DNA from: Phoronis ovalis
Taxonomy: Eukaryota > Phoronida > Phoronidae
Assembly (NCBI GenBank): GCA_028565635.1
Contig: JAOXYB010016609.1
Location: forward strand, 1 to 19,048
Length of the DNA stretch: 19,048 nt
Direction of reading: 5' to 3'
A model generated the notes under the pieces. The model was not told where the DNA came from. It ran no database searches and saw only the letters and a list, made by a program, of their open reading frames with translations. Shown here piece by piece: positions 1 to 12,400 of this stretch (the stretch's first letter is position 1; each line of letters opens with the position of its first letter). The translations under genes were made by a program, and so were the position numbers.

Positions 1-155
1 GAACTCGTTAGAATTCGTTAGAACTCATTAGAACTCGTTAGAACTTGTTAACCTTCGTTAGAACTTCGAGATCCCATGTTAGGTCTAACGAATTAAACTC
101 GTTAGGCTAACGAATTGAACTCGTTATATAACGAAGGTCTAACGAGTTCTACCGA
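1..155. repeat. Degenerate 10-bp satellite with inverted half
   Basis: Positions 1 to about 70 are a head-to-tail array of a 10-bp unit, consensus gaactcgtta, with single-base variants such as gaattcgtta and gaactcatta. From about 85 to 149 the same unit appears partly in reverse complement (taacgagttc, for example within 139-149), so the array folds back on itself. It lies in the intron preceding the first visible exon and is cut by the left window edge, so its full size is unknown. No coding potential is seen here. Confidence 0.8.
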
Positions 156-327
156 AGGGATTGTTCAAGAAGGGTGACTCTGTTTATAATAGTTGACTGT
201 AAACATTAAATTACTTCAGTTGAGCTGAAGTCAGTGACTAATGATTATATAGCTTACGATTGTTTCGCTGTTGTGTACCATTATGTCTGGAAACACTCTA
301 AAATATAATATATACCTTCTTTTTCAG

Positions 328-498
328 GAAGTTCGAGCCATGTTTTATCAGGATTGTATGTGATGGATGGTTCCATCTTGCCTCATTCGGTTGGCATTAA
401 TCCTTTACTAACAATATCTGGTGTGGCTGAGAGATGCATGAGGTTAATGGCAAAAGACTACAGGTGGAATATTACCTATAACTTTGTTGAAAATCCAG
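328..498 (+). CDS. Exon 1 in window: C-terminal end of GMC oxidoreductase domain (partial)
   Basis: Residues 1-56. The segment GLYVMDGSILPHSVGINPLL followed by TISGVAERC is the conserved C-terminal signature of glucose-methanol-choline flavoenzymes, in which a final beta strand and helix close over the flavin. In cholesterol oxidase the Asn of the NP pair in this stretch is an active-site residue paired with an upstream His; here the pair is I-N-P. The acceptor is ttttcag at 321-327 and the donor gtgagc at 499. The exon is entered with two bases of a split codon, so at least one exon carrying the FAD-binding part lies to the left. The family is clear; the exact substrate class (sterol or other alcohol) is inference. 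Confidence 0.88.
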
Positions 499-3400
499 GT
501 GAGCATATATTTTTCACTGTGAGGATATATTTTTCACAATTACATTAGTAGCATAGTTGACTAGCTTGTTCGGAAAATGAACACAGTACTAAAATTATTT
601 CAAAACCAGTCTAGAGCAAATATTTTATGTAATACCAGAACTGCAAAATATAAAGTTGAAACTGAATGCTGAATTAATTGAGTTGAACTATTTCAAATTG
701 TTTATAGAACCTGGCCAACTGTATCGAGTGAAAAATATACTGCAGTATGTCGTTTTCACAAGTCTGGGCCAGTTTCTTTTGGGCCACCCCCAAAAGATTA
801 AAGCACTCTCTATTTTTGGTCAAGAATTGTTACTTAAATTTGCTAAATTTGTTTTATAAAAGCTTATGACGTATTAAACATATACAATAATTACGTGTTA
901 ACGTTTTAATTATTATCTTTGTATATCTTTGGCAAAATTGTGTGTAGTTAAAGCTTTCAAATTTCAGCTGCCATTGAGTGGGAAAAACACTGCAAACCAG
1001 GCGTAAGTATTATCGAAAAAATGGAAGGAAAATATGTCGACAAAAGCAAAGGAAAACAAACAGATCTGAACATGAAGCTCACTTTATTATCTGACGACAT
1101 AGAGCACTTAACAGAGAAAGACCCGCATCATGAAGTTATTGCCGATGGTACAGTGATATGTAAGGCTTTGTCAAAGAAACCAATAACTGCAAAAGGTTAG
1201 TAAAACATTATTTTACCACATATTTAAAAAGTGTGGTTACTATTGCATTAATACATATACCAAAGAGTTGTTGATTTTCTTTTTACCATTGTTTTGCGAA
1301 ATAAAATATATAGAAATTGCAGATTTTCTGAAAACTTACTTGCAACTAATATCTAGAATTAAAAACAATAAATCAGAATGAAGTAAAATACAAATAAAAT
1401 TTTGTATGGGTCATCCATGCAATTTATAGATTTTTCCTCTAAAAATCCACCTATAAAATTCAAACGCATAGCCTATATCATGATAAAACGTGTGATCGTT
1501 TAATTATTTTAAACGAACTTTGCTAATAATTCTCTCTTATGATGTCATTATGCAATTTTCTTTATTCACAGGAACTGTTCAAATGTTCATCGAAGAAACA
1601 GGTCCCCAGAGTAAAATAGGACAGTACCATATGTATTACCGAATAAAGCTTTATCTGACTGATAAAGTGAAAGTGTATTATTTACACGGTGATAAACACA
1701 TAAAGAAAGACCACCCCCTAGAGGTTGGATTGACAGACACTACCACTCTGTTTTACTCAGTTCATAAAGGAGCAGATGAAAGTGGTATGTTCAAATATTT
1801 TTTTTATTACGGGTTTCTTTCAGACATGTGTTTACACGCTCTTTATGCAGTACGCTGCTGAAACTAAAAAACTAGTAATGTTAAAGCTAATACCGCAAAA
1901 AGTTCCATAAAACGTACATTTGCTTTGAGAAATCCCGTTGACAGTATAGTATTTAATCTACTCAAGTAGAATTTTCTCTTTTATTTCAAGAACTTTCACA
2001 TATTATTTAATCACGTCTTCTTTCCAGCTGTTGTTCTGGGAGAAGGCAAGCTGGTATTATCTATACCAGCCATGATGGACGCTGTAAAAGGTCTTCAACT
2101 TAGTAATTCAAAAGGCGTTGCTCAGCAATTAAAGTGGAAAGCAAAATTTATCAAGTTTTTCTTGGGAGAAGTGTGGGATATCTATAGTCCACTTTCTTCT
2201 ACACAATTGTGAGTACATGATGCATATGGAATTATTTTTGTGGCCAATCTATTTCATCTCGATCCGAGTTTTAGTTGAAATGAATCAATAGTCAAACTAT
2301 TTTGCTAAGGCTGGGTGGTGAGGCGACATAGCAATCAACGTTTGTTTTTCTTCAAATCAGTCTTTGTTATTTATCAAAAATTGTCGACATATTGTCGTCC
2401 ATGTGTTGTTAATAAGAGATAGACAATTGATAATAAAGTGTCATAAATATTTTCAGAAATTTAATTAAATGTAAAAATTGTGCACCCTTAATTTTTGTGG
2501 CGTATATGTGCGATCGCGAATAAGAAATGCCAATTTTTGTAAGTGAGGTTATAAATTTCTTGAATTATCTATGACATAAGACAATGTTATTACTTGAATG
2601 AAATTAAATGTTCTCTAACATACTCCATATATAGGTCACCAACGAGTGCATCGCAATATCCACGAGAGAAACGACCGTTAAATTTACCAGATCATGTTAA
2701 ACCGGAAACTTATAAGGTTCTTACTGAGGACAGTCAAGTCACTAGACTTATACGTTACAACGGTATGCATTTATTTTAAAGCTCATTGATCTTTGTTTTT
2801 TTTTTGGGATAAAATATGCTACATGTGTGTCACTTAATTTTTAACAAAAGTATTGATTGTCAACAGGTTGCCCGAGTTCAACATAAGTAGCTTTTACCTA
2901 TTAAATCTTAATTAATATTTTACTGTTTCAGGTGGATCTAAAGGACCAGTTCTTCTCATCCACGGAATGGGTACATATCACATCTTATTCACCATAGATA
3001 CAGTTGAAGTCAATTTGGTAGAATATTTGGTCAGTAAAACGTATGATGTCTGGCTTATTGATTGGAGAGGTAAGGGTAAACTTGTTCACAGTGACAATGC
3101 ACAGTGACAAACTCCAGATGGAAATGTTACTTTCATATTCATAACTGTACATGACTTTTCTTTAAAAAATCAGTCACAAAACTAGCTATCCAAGTTTCAT
3201 GAAAATTACAATTAACTCTGGTTGTAAAATCTGTGGAATGGCATAATTTATTTTTGATAAATAGTCATTGCAAAGCCCCATATATACACTTTTACATATA
3301 TTTCACAACAATGATTAAGATACATTCAAGGATATTAAATATATTCTTGTAAATTCCATGAGTTCAAGCTTTTTTCAAGCATTGCGAAGTGGTGTTTGAA

Positions 3401-6400
3401 ACCCTTTGAACGTATCACCAAAAATATGCAATATTGAATTGAAGTAATTTTTGTTTTTCTTGCACAGTTGCAAGTAACAGAGACACAGCTCGACAACCAT
3501 TCACTCTTGATGATAGCGCAAAGTATGACTTTCCCTCAGCTGTCGACAGAATTCTCAAAGAAACTGGCAATAGAGATATTCAAGTAAATTACAATTCTCC
3601 GCAAGAATCAGATAATTAGATCATTTTCATGTATAATTATACTCTCTCCATGTATTAAACAGAGAAAATATAGCTTAATTATTATGGAAATTACAAACAA
3701 GGTTTGACAAGAAACTATTTGACATATAAATTATAATTGACAATAGACAGGTCTGCATTTTTTCTTCATTTTATTAAATTATAATTCAGGTTGTAGCTCA
3801 CTGTTTGGGGTCTAACTGCTTCTGGATGTCTATGTTATCTGGTTATCTGGAAGGCAAAATTCGTTGTGTAATTTCGTCTCAAACTGGAATCACTCCAATG
3901 GGTGCACCTATGAATAAGGTAAACATTATTGTCAAGTTTATTATATAGCCAATAACATCCTTGTATACTGAGAATGTAAACACAGACTTGAGACATTGCT
4001 TTTTAATTTCTATGCATGTTATTTGAATGCACCTCCGCTGCCTTGCGGCCATACCCACTCATAGGAAAGGCTTCGGGAGTCAACCCTGAGGAAAAATCCG
4101 GAGTCGGAGTCCCCAAGGCAGTCCGAGGCTGTATACAGCAACGTTCTGGCAACTCCTGCGACGGCACTGGAACCATGTGTATCGGCGCTTGCCTTTCCAA
4201 TGGACCATTCCAGTGACGTGGAAAGGGGGGTCTGCTGCATGGGTAACAGCTTGCCCTCCATACTTACTTACCCAGGCTTTGCGCTCTGGAGAACCTAGAG
4301 CGCAACTCCATAGTCTTCCGAGACTGAAGGATGCCTATACTATATTATATTTGAATGCACGACGTGGTACGCAAGAGCAGTTACCCAAATGTGTAGTAAT
4401 TTGAATGAGAAAACCAAATAATGATGTGCAGTGTTTAGCTCTTAGCTTAATCTAGCGGATATCACATGTTCGAACATCTATTTTTTTATAGTTCAAATCA
4501 TGGATTCATCTTCCCAAATGGTTTGAGCCTTTGGGTGTGACAGCACTAGACGTTTATGATGATGACGAGTCTTGGGTAGATAAGATGTGGGGCAAGTTTG
4601 TTAAAGGTAAAAATTACTATTTGAATATTAATCCTTTTTATCTGTTACGAATTTAAGAATTTATCGCAGGATTCCCTCTAAAGTAAATGAAATTTATGGT
4701 CAACATTCCATATATTTAAATGAATTCTACGTTATTACCGTTTGCCACAATTCACTGCTAAAAAGCGTATTTATAGTACTAATTAAACGAAGATACATTG
4801 GGTAGGGATATCTTCACTTTATACCTATTGACAATTAAAATTGAATTTGATCTTTATTTTTATATCTCAAATTATAGTGTTTCACTGCCTTTAAATTTTA
4901 GTATATGCAGATACTCTGTTGGATTATGACAATGAATGTAAGAGTACTGTTTGCCACAAATTAACAATGATTTATGGTTTGCTTTGGGAGCATAGCCAGT
5001 TGAATAATGATACCCACAACGCATTGCATGAAGCATTTGGGTATGGAAGCCAGAAAATAGCAGATCACATCGGCAAGTAAGTTCTGCAGTGACTTCTGTA
5101 AGTGCGGTCCAGGGGGTCAAGCAGTCTGAATAAATCCATCCGTTAGTGTTCTGCACCTTCTCAACTAACATCTGGGCTTAACCATAGTATATTTTTGTTA
5201 TACTCCTTCAATTTAACAAGAGCGAAATAATTTACGTCATTAATATTTTACCAACCGAGATAAGCATGATCCATCGTCGCCTACCACGTCTATTCTTTCA
5301 TTATGACTCATTCTGAATAGGTATCGCCGGGGAGCTTGCTTTAGATAAACGCTGGCAGGACAGAATGTGTGTGATTGACACCCTATCCGCTTAGTCCACT
5401 GTTATGCCTATTATTGTAAGCTGTCCGTGCAATTTGATTGGTGTCAAAACTTTCGGGATTATCATTATTCTGCTTTTCGAGATAATAAAGAAAAATGACT
5501 ATGGTTGAGCCCAGACGTTAGTTGAGAAGGTACGGAACACTAACATATGGATTCATTCAGACTGGGGGGTCAAGGGATAATTCACTACAATCACGCATAA
5601 CATATTTGAATAAAAATCTAACTAAACTATTATTCATTCTATATCTATCACACATCTCTTTGAAGATAATGGATCTACTTCTTTGGGTTGTTTCTAGTTT
5701 CATAAAGTTGATAATGTTTACAAAAACACAATTCAAGTAACAGATATGTGTTGACGATAAATCAAGATTTAAAACGTTTTCCTAGTAGCCTAATCGAGTG
5801 TATGAAATTGATTCACGTGTTAAAAATCACATTAAATCTTGCTTTTGTTTAAATAAAAATGGTCTTACTTCTCACATGGATTACTATAAAACTATTAATC
5901 TGATTAATCTTACCTGCAGAGGTTTTAGAGCTGAGCGACTAGTCGGTTATGACGATGACGAGCTGTATATGCCCGGGTATTCCACCAACAAGGCGAAGAG
6001 AATGGCGTCTGAAGAATACAAAGCCAGAATGAAATTTTGTGATGTACCTCAACTTCTGCTTATGGCTGAGCTGAACTCAGTTTATAAATCACCTGACACA
6101 CTTAAGGTACATATCAGTAAATGTAGTGTTGTTGTTATGTATGACATTTGAAATTGGACACTAACTTAAGTTAATTATCCTTACATGAATTTCGTGAAGG
6201 TTTTCCCAGTTATTTCAATTGCAGAAAATATGTTACTGTTATTAAAGAGAATTCTGTGTAAGGTTTGAAAGCACAGTAAACAATGCAACACAATAACTAG
6301 TAATTAAGTTTTACAAAATATAAAATATCAGCTAGCTCGTTAGGTGACAACTCTAGTACAAAGATAGGGATCGTATATCGTGTCATTAGGTATCAACCTG

Positions 6401-9400
6401 ATGTTTGAGTTGTTTGAATTCCAGTTTCTGTACTTCAACGAAGGTATTGTTACACGTTAGAAGCAGACATATCCCTGGTAACCTTTTTTCAGTAATTGAG
6501 CATATAGTATAGTGGACCATATATAGTGTGTATCCTATTCCGTCTTATCAATATCAGTAGTAAAAAGAGGAATGTTGAGCATCAGAGAAACGAAAAGAGA
6601 AGGGTCTGGGACCGCATTCAGTAACTTGACCATCAAATATCCTCAGTCCGGCTTAAAGACTACTTGAGTTATAAACAAAAATGTAAACTTTCACGTAGCG
6701 GCCCCTAGTACTGACTTTGTTCACTATTATGTACCTAATTAAAAGATAATTGTTTAGTTGACCTGCCCACCGATTTTCATTACCATAGCTCATGCACTAT
6801 ACTGATGAGGATACAAGCAAAACAGAAAAATGCATGGGACCGGGGTACCGAGTGCTGTGCCGATCACTTCTCTGCTGTTCAACATCAGTATTCTTAGTGC
6901 TAACATGCTCTATGTTATCCACTTTTTCTTTATAGACAATGCATGAATTAATGCAAGAGGTTCATCCAGAGCATGCAGATTGGTTTGAATTTGAATTAAT
7001 TGAGGGATATGGTCATTTAGATGTGTTACTTGGAAAAAATGCAAGCAAGGATGTATTTCCAAGAATTGTAGCATTTTTAGACAAGTACGCTCACGAAGAT
7101 GCAAAAACGTATACAATAGCTTTCAAAAGAATGGAGAATGCGTTTATTAAGAATGGTCAAAAAGGTTAGAATTTTGTCATAGCAGTTTAAGTCTATGTCA
7201 CTGTTTTTTTTAACCAAATATTAATATCTGATAACATATTGCCGAGAAAAATTATTACCGGTGTACTTTAGTAAAGCCAAAGTACCATTCTAAATTTGTG
7301 AATTTATGAATTTCCTAATGATAATTTTTTTTGGAAAAAGTGTTTTATAAAGTCCTAGATCGCCTTCCAAAATATGTGCGACAATGCGCCACCTGTTCTA
7401 CTGTTTAGCGCTCATTAGTGTATCAGACAGTTCAATCATGTTTCCCGTAGGTGTCTGCTAATCGCTCAGTTCATTGATTAAACTGTTTAAGAAAACAACA
7501 CAAATCCAAACGAACAGAATGTAGATGGAGACTTGTCACCAATAATTCAGGCGGCTGTTTAGCATGGAATTTCAAAAAATATAACTTTTAGAATATGCTC
7601 TCATTAGAAAATTCGTAAATTCACAATTTTAGAATGGTAAATAGGTCGTTATCACTTTGTCTTTACTAAAATATACAAATAATAATTCTTCTCTACAATA
7701 TGCAATAAAATATAAGGTTAAAAAAAACTGTGACATAACTTTAGTTTATTTTAGATTTACCTAAATAAATGTAATGATGAACCTTTCGGAGGTGTTGCGA
7801 TATTTGGTTTTTGTTGACTCATTTTAAGGAAAAATGTCAGAATTACATTACAGTGATTCGTATATTTTTCTACTAAAAAGTGTGACATACCCGTTCTTGT
7901 ATAGATGATTCCTATACAATTATGGCATTGACACTGGATGGATATTATAATAGTCCAGATGTTTAGAAAGTGACAATAAAGGATCGGAATGCTCCAAATA
8001 CATTGTACAAATATCCCATCAATTTTCTTTGAAAAAGTATATTGTGACATGATCACATTTCCTTCAATATGTTCATACTGTTTTTGTGCCGATATTTGGA
8101 TTTGAATGTCGTTGTTATTACATCTGACATATTATAGTAGTACTAATTTTTATTTGCCAGGTACGAAGAAAGCAAATGAAATAAAAGTTGATCAGAACAT
8201 TTCTGAAGAAATTAACCACAGTGATTTCCAAAGCGATGTCGTAGATAATGACGTCATAAAGTTAGAGATATCGGACAAAACTGAGTTGACTGAAGATCAA
8301 AAGATTGCCTCTATTGAATTGAATAATGCTTTGCCATATGAAAAGCCTGTTATTTGGAAGAAAAAATCTTCATCTGATAATAAACTCAACCGAACAAAGT
8401 AAGTATTTACTACACAAACCAGCACATTTCGATTCAACTAAAACTTCCGGCGGTGTTGATATACTTAGAAACATCTGTAATTTTCGAAGTAATAATTGAC
8501 TGTGTTATAAGATTTAAATGTTGTTATATATGACTACCATCTCATCAACACTGTGTATGGTGGTGTAATTGGACTACTTTGAATCCAGTTAGGTTTAATT
8601 ATTTATAAGGCAGTTTTGTATAGCAACAACTACTTCTTGCTTCTATTAAGATTTTCAGTTATAGTCGCAATCTACATGGTTATCATTTATTTTTTAGATA
8701 TGTTCCACCCAAGTCATCTTCTTCAGAGAAACTTCATGTTATCCCAGTGACATACTCGGATCCAGTGAAACGAGATATTTATGCAATAAGTGATACTCAT
8801 ATGGGGGTATATTTTGGAAAAGAAACACCAGCAAGACTAAACAGTTTCCTGGAAAAACTGACTGCAGCATCATTTGAAGTTCATAGCTTTGTTATGGTTG
8901 GCGACATTTTTGAAATGTGGCACATTCCAGTGAATGAAGCGCCACCTACAGGTAATAATGTATGTGTCTCGTTGTTGAATCCAGTGCTATGGAAAGAGAA
9001 GGTCGTGAATGAATCGCGTGATCGCACACAGAACTATGTCATTGTTCATTCACAGACTGCTACATGCTGCATGGGAACATTTGGGTTTGAGACATGCAAA
9101 TAGTCTATTGCAGATACTATATATTATAATGTAATTGGTGAGTTATGAATCAAAATTAACACTTCATGTTTTCTGTTTCTTAGTTGAAACAAAACGATTA
9201 TGTAAAAATCTGTGTCTTTGTAGCTGACCAACTGGCGCAACAACTAAAGTCCGGTGAATTTCCCGGCGTCCCAGAATTCCTTGCCAACATACGGGCTCTA
9301 GCTGAACAGCACGATATTAAAGTATACTACGTTCGAGGTAACCAAGATTACCAAATGACGGCTGAAGCTTGCAAAGAATTGTTTGGAGACAAAGTGAAAT

Positions 9401-12400
9401 TCATAGATGGTGTACTACTTCTTGAAATAAGTGAAGGTACGTGTACGATTTTTAAAATTTTCACATTGACTTTTATTAACTTACATGATTGTAGGTAGTT
9501 TCAACAATATGCTTGCTGCTGTGGCAGTTTGTAGTTGCAATATGAGTATGAGAAGTTGCACCTTATATATGCAAACACATTATAGACATGATATATGTGT
9601 TGCTCATTACTTTGATAACAATTATTACAGAGGTATTGTGTAATCGCCTAGAAGCAGAAAATATGTTGCTAGATTCCAAAGTTTGTAAAATGCATAGTTT
9701 TTGACTAAGTATATGACCAAGTTCATTTTGATGTACAACGCAGAATTAAACAAGACAGATCTCTGAGAAAATAAAAACACGTACCAAATCAATTGATATT
9801 GATGCATGCAAAAATTGTAGCACATAATTATATATTTTTATCTATTTCAGGTGATGAAATTTATCGATGTCGGTTTGAACATGGCCATGATTATGACTTA
9901 TTTAATTCCTATGCTCTTACTGATGATTCAGATGGACTACTTCCAGGTTTGTGTTAACAATTTATGCCGTTATTTTCCGTTAATGCCCTGCCTTTAGTAA
10001 ACTCATGTCATTGCTAGTGACACATAGAATCTATAGAACGACTGAACAAGGAAGGGTGTTGTTTCTTTCATAGTGCCAATTTGAAGGTTTTTTGTATCAT
10101 TTTAATAGTTATCCCTTTATTAGTTACCGGTTGAGTCTAGACGGTCTTAGCCATTATGAAAAAAAAATTGAATTTGAATGTACATAGACTACCTTAAAGC
10201 AAGGGTGTTTGACGAAGGAATAAAGATAATACATGGAAATAAATAAAACACTTCAGAATATGTCTTGAAACAACAACGAATTAAATCAAGTTATAACAGC
10301 AACTAATTACAGTAGGATTTTATCTTTCCAGAAATCAGTTATACGCATCACAAACGTACATCGAAGCGCTTTTTTATTTTTTATATTTTTAAAATTTTTT
10401 CACTTTACAGGTGGTCAGAATTTCGGCCATTTTATTTCTCGTATGGGAGGTACAAGCCATTTTGGGGATAGTTTGGCAAACTTTATATTCAGAAGACTGC
10501 CAAGAATTCTTGATGTATTTGGTTCGCTGGTGATAAAGATATTGTCTACGGATAAAATGCAACGACTGCTATCACAACATCTCTTAGAAGGTAAGTTGTA
10601 TCAATCATGATCATGAATAATATATATGTAACAGTACATGTAGCAAAATGTAGCAAGCGTTCCTTGAAGGATATTAATTGGAAGTGTGATTATTCATCAA
10701 TATTATTAATCAGAATTAAGATTTTAGATTTGACATTTCCAAAAAACTTAAACAAATACTTAGCTGTCCTTTCAAAAATAAATCTAGACATTAATAGTTA
10801 TTTTAATTTGAAGACTTACTTTCGCTTCTATTGCATGTCTCGTACCAGTACGTTATGCTCTGAACTTATGAACACGCAACACAAGATTTAAGATTTTTGT
10901 ATCAGACTGATTTTAATTAATAATTATAAAAGATATCAAGTGTTTTCGGATGATCAACAGATATTGTCCCTGGACATAATGCTTGGTGGTATACTTTAAG
11001 CACGTGCAAAAGTCAGTGGACCAATGACCTTAAAATAAATGCGAGTTTTAGTAGACCTGTCTGTTGACTCTATATGTTATCTATATTTATTTGTCAACAG
11101 AAACCATGGTAATCACATATCAGTATAACAGTTATATGTCTTGAATCGAATGATTGAAACCTACTGTTTAGTGCAAGCGTATATCTGTAGACAAAACTGA
11201 TGACGTAATAGAGCTATACATATATAATCACTTGTATGAGAAAATTCTAATTATTTATATAAATGGATTGCATTGCAGAAAATTGTTTTACATGCTTTAA
11301 CATGAAACAGTTATTACTTTACAGGTGCATTTGAGGGGGCAATTCATCCTGATCAGAAAATATTAATGAATGAAAAAGGCGAATTTATCACCTACACCAA
11401 TTTACTGAAGTATAAATATGTAAAGAGAATGGCAGACAAGGTAGGAAATAAAAGAGATGTGTGTGCATGTACCTTATAAGGTAGTTTTTGATATAATACA
11501 AAACAAAAAAATCGTAAGAAAATCAATAGTGTTTTTTTCAAGTTTAAATACCATAGAAAAACAGATGGTATATTGTGATTTATATAATATAAGACAATAA
11601 AGCTACATTTGCGTGCACCTCATAGTTCATTGCCATTTTGAACTTACAATTGTTATTCTGATACATTTTATGGACTTAGATGTTACAGCAATCGTGTTTA
11701 CATCCACACTGAACAATAACTTAAACGTATGGTTACACTGCCAAAGATCTGCTTATTTATTACATTTCATCAATATACTGTTATAAATAACATTTTGTTA
11801 TTATTTTTCAAATGTATCGAAGTAATACATAAATACAAACGTGTACTTAACACACAGACGTTATTAATACGAACGCATCGATCTTTGTAATCGCTATATA
11901 AGGAAATCATTTTTGAGCAAAAATCATTATTGAGAATTTTAACGCTACATTGAAAATACTTTCTAAGTTTAATTTACTGGTTTACAGCTAAATATACAGC
12001 TAAGGTCGATTTTTAAATGTTAAAATATTCCACTTGTTTTTACAGTATGGACCTGATCGTGTGTTTGACATGTTAAAACATTCCATGGGAGATTTCTCTG
12101 ACTTCTTGACAACTTGTGCTGAAGATGTAGTGGTTCTTGGTCATAATGAGATGAAAGCTTGTACTATTATGCCAGGTCGTTATGATGATGTCATCTATGG
12201 AAATGGCGGCGCTTGGCATGATTTTGCAGAAGAGGTTAGTATTCAAAAAACAGTGAGAATCATGTATGATTACCTATGCGCATTTTGCTGCTATCTTGCA
12301 AAAACACATGTTTTGCAAAAGGCTGCTGCACCAATACCAACTATAAATCTCGGTACGCTTATCAGCTAATATATTAGCAGCCGAGCCACCAGTACTCGGC

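Noticed and set aside
656-859. Open frame in intron 1
   Set aside because: Composition is not protein-like, and the flanking exons join in phase without it.
4003-4404. Overlapping open frames on both strands in intron 8
   Set aside because: They arise because the SINE-like insertion is GC-rich and poor in stops; no protein family is recognisable and the frames run through the target duplication.
4872-5171. Minus-strand open frame of 99 codons
   Set aside because: It is antisense to exon 10 and to the end of the intron 10 MITE; no independent coding signal.
6796-6840. CTGATGAG core suggesting a hammerhead ribozyme
   Set aside because: The bases between CTGATGA and the following GAAA cannot pair as stem II, and no flanking stems are found.
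8106-8160. Separate gene start (ATG at 8106) for the phosphoesterase domain
   Set aside because: Exon 13 has a good acceptor at 8160 in the right phase to join exon 12, and no promoter is visible. Kept only as a possible alternative transcript in the findings.
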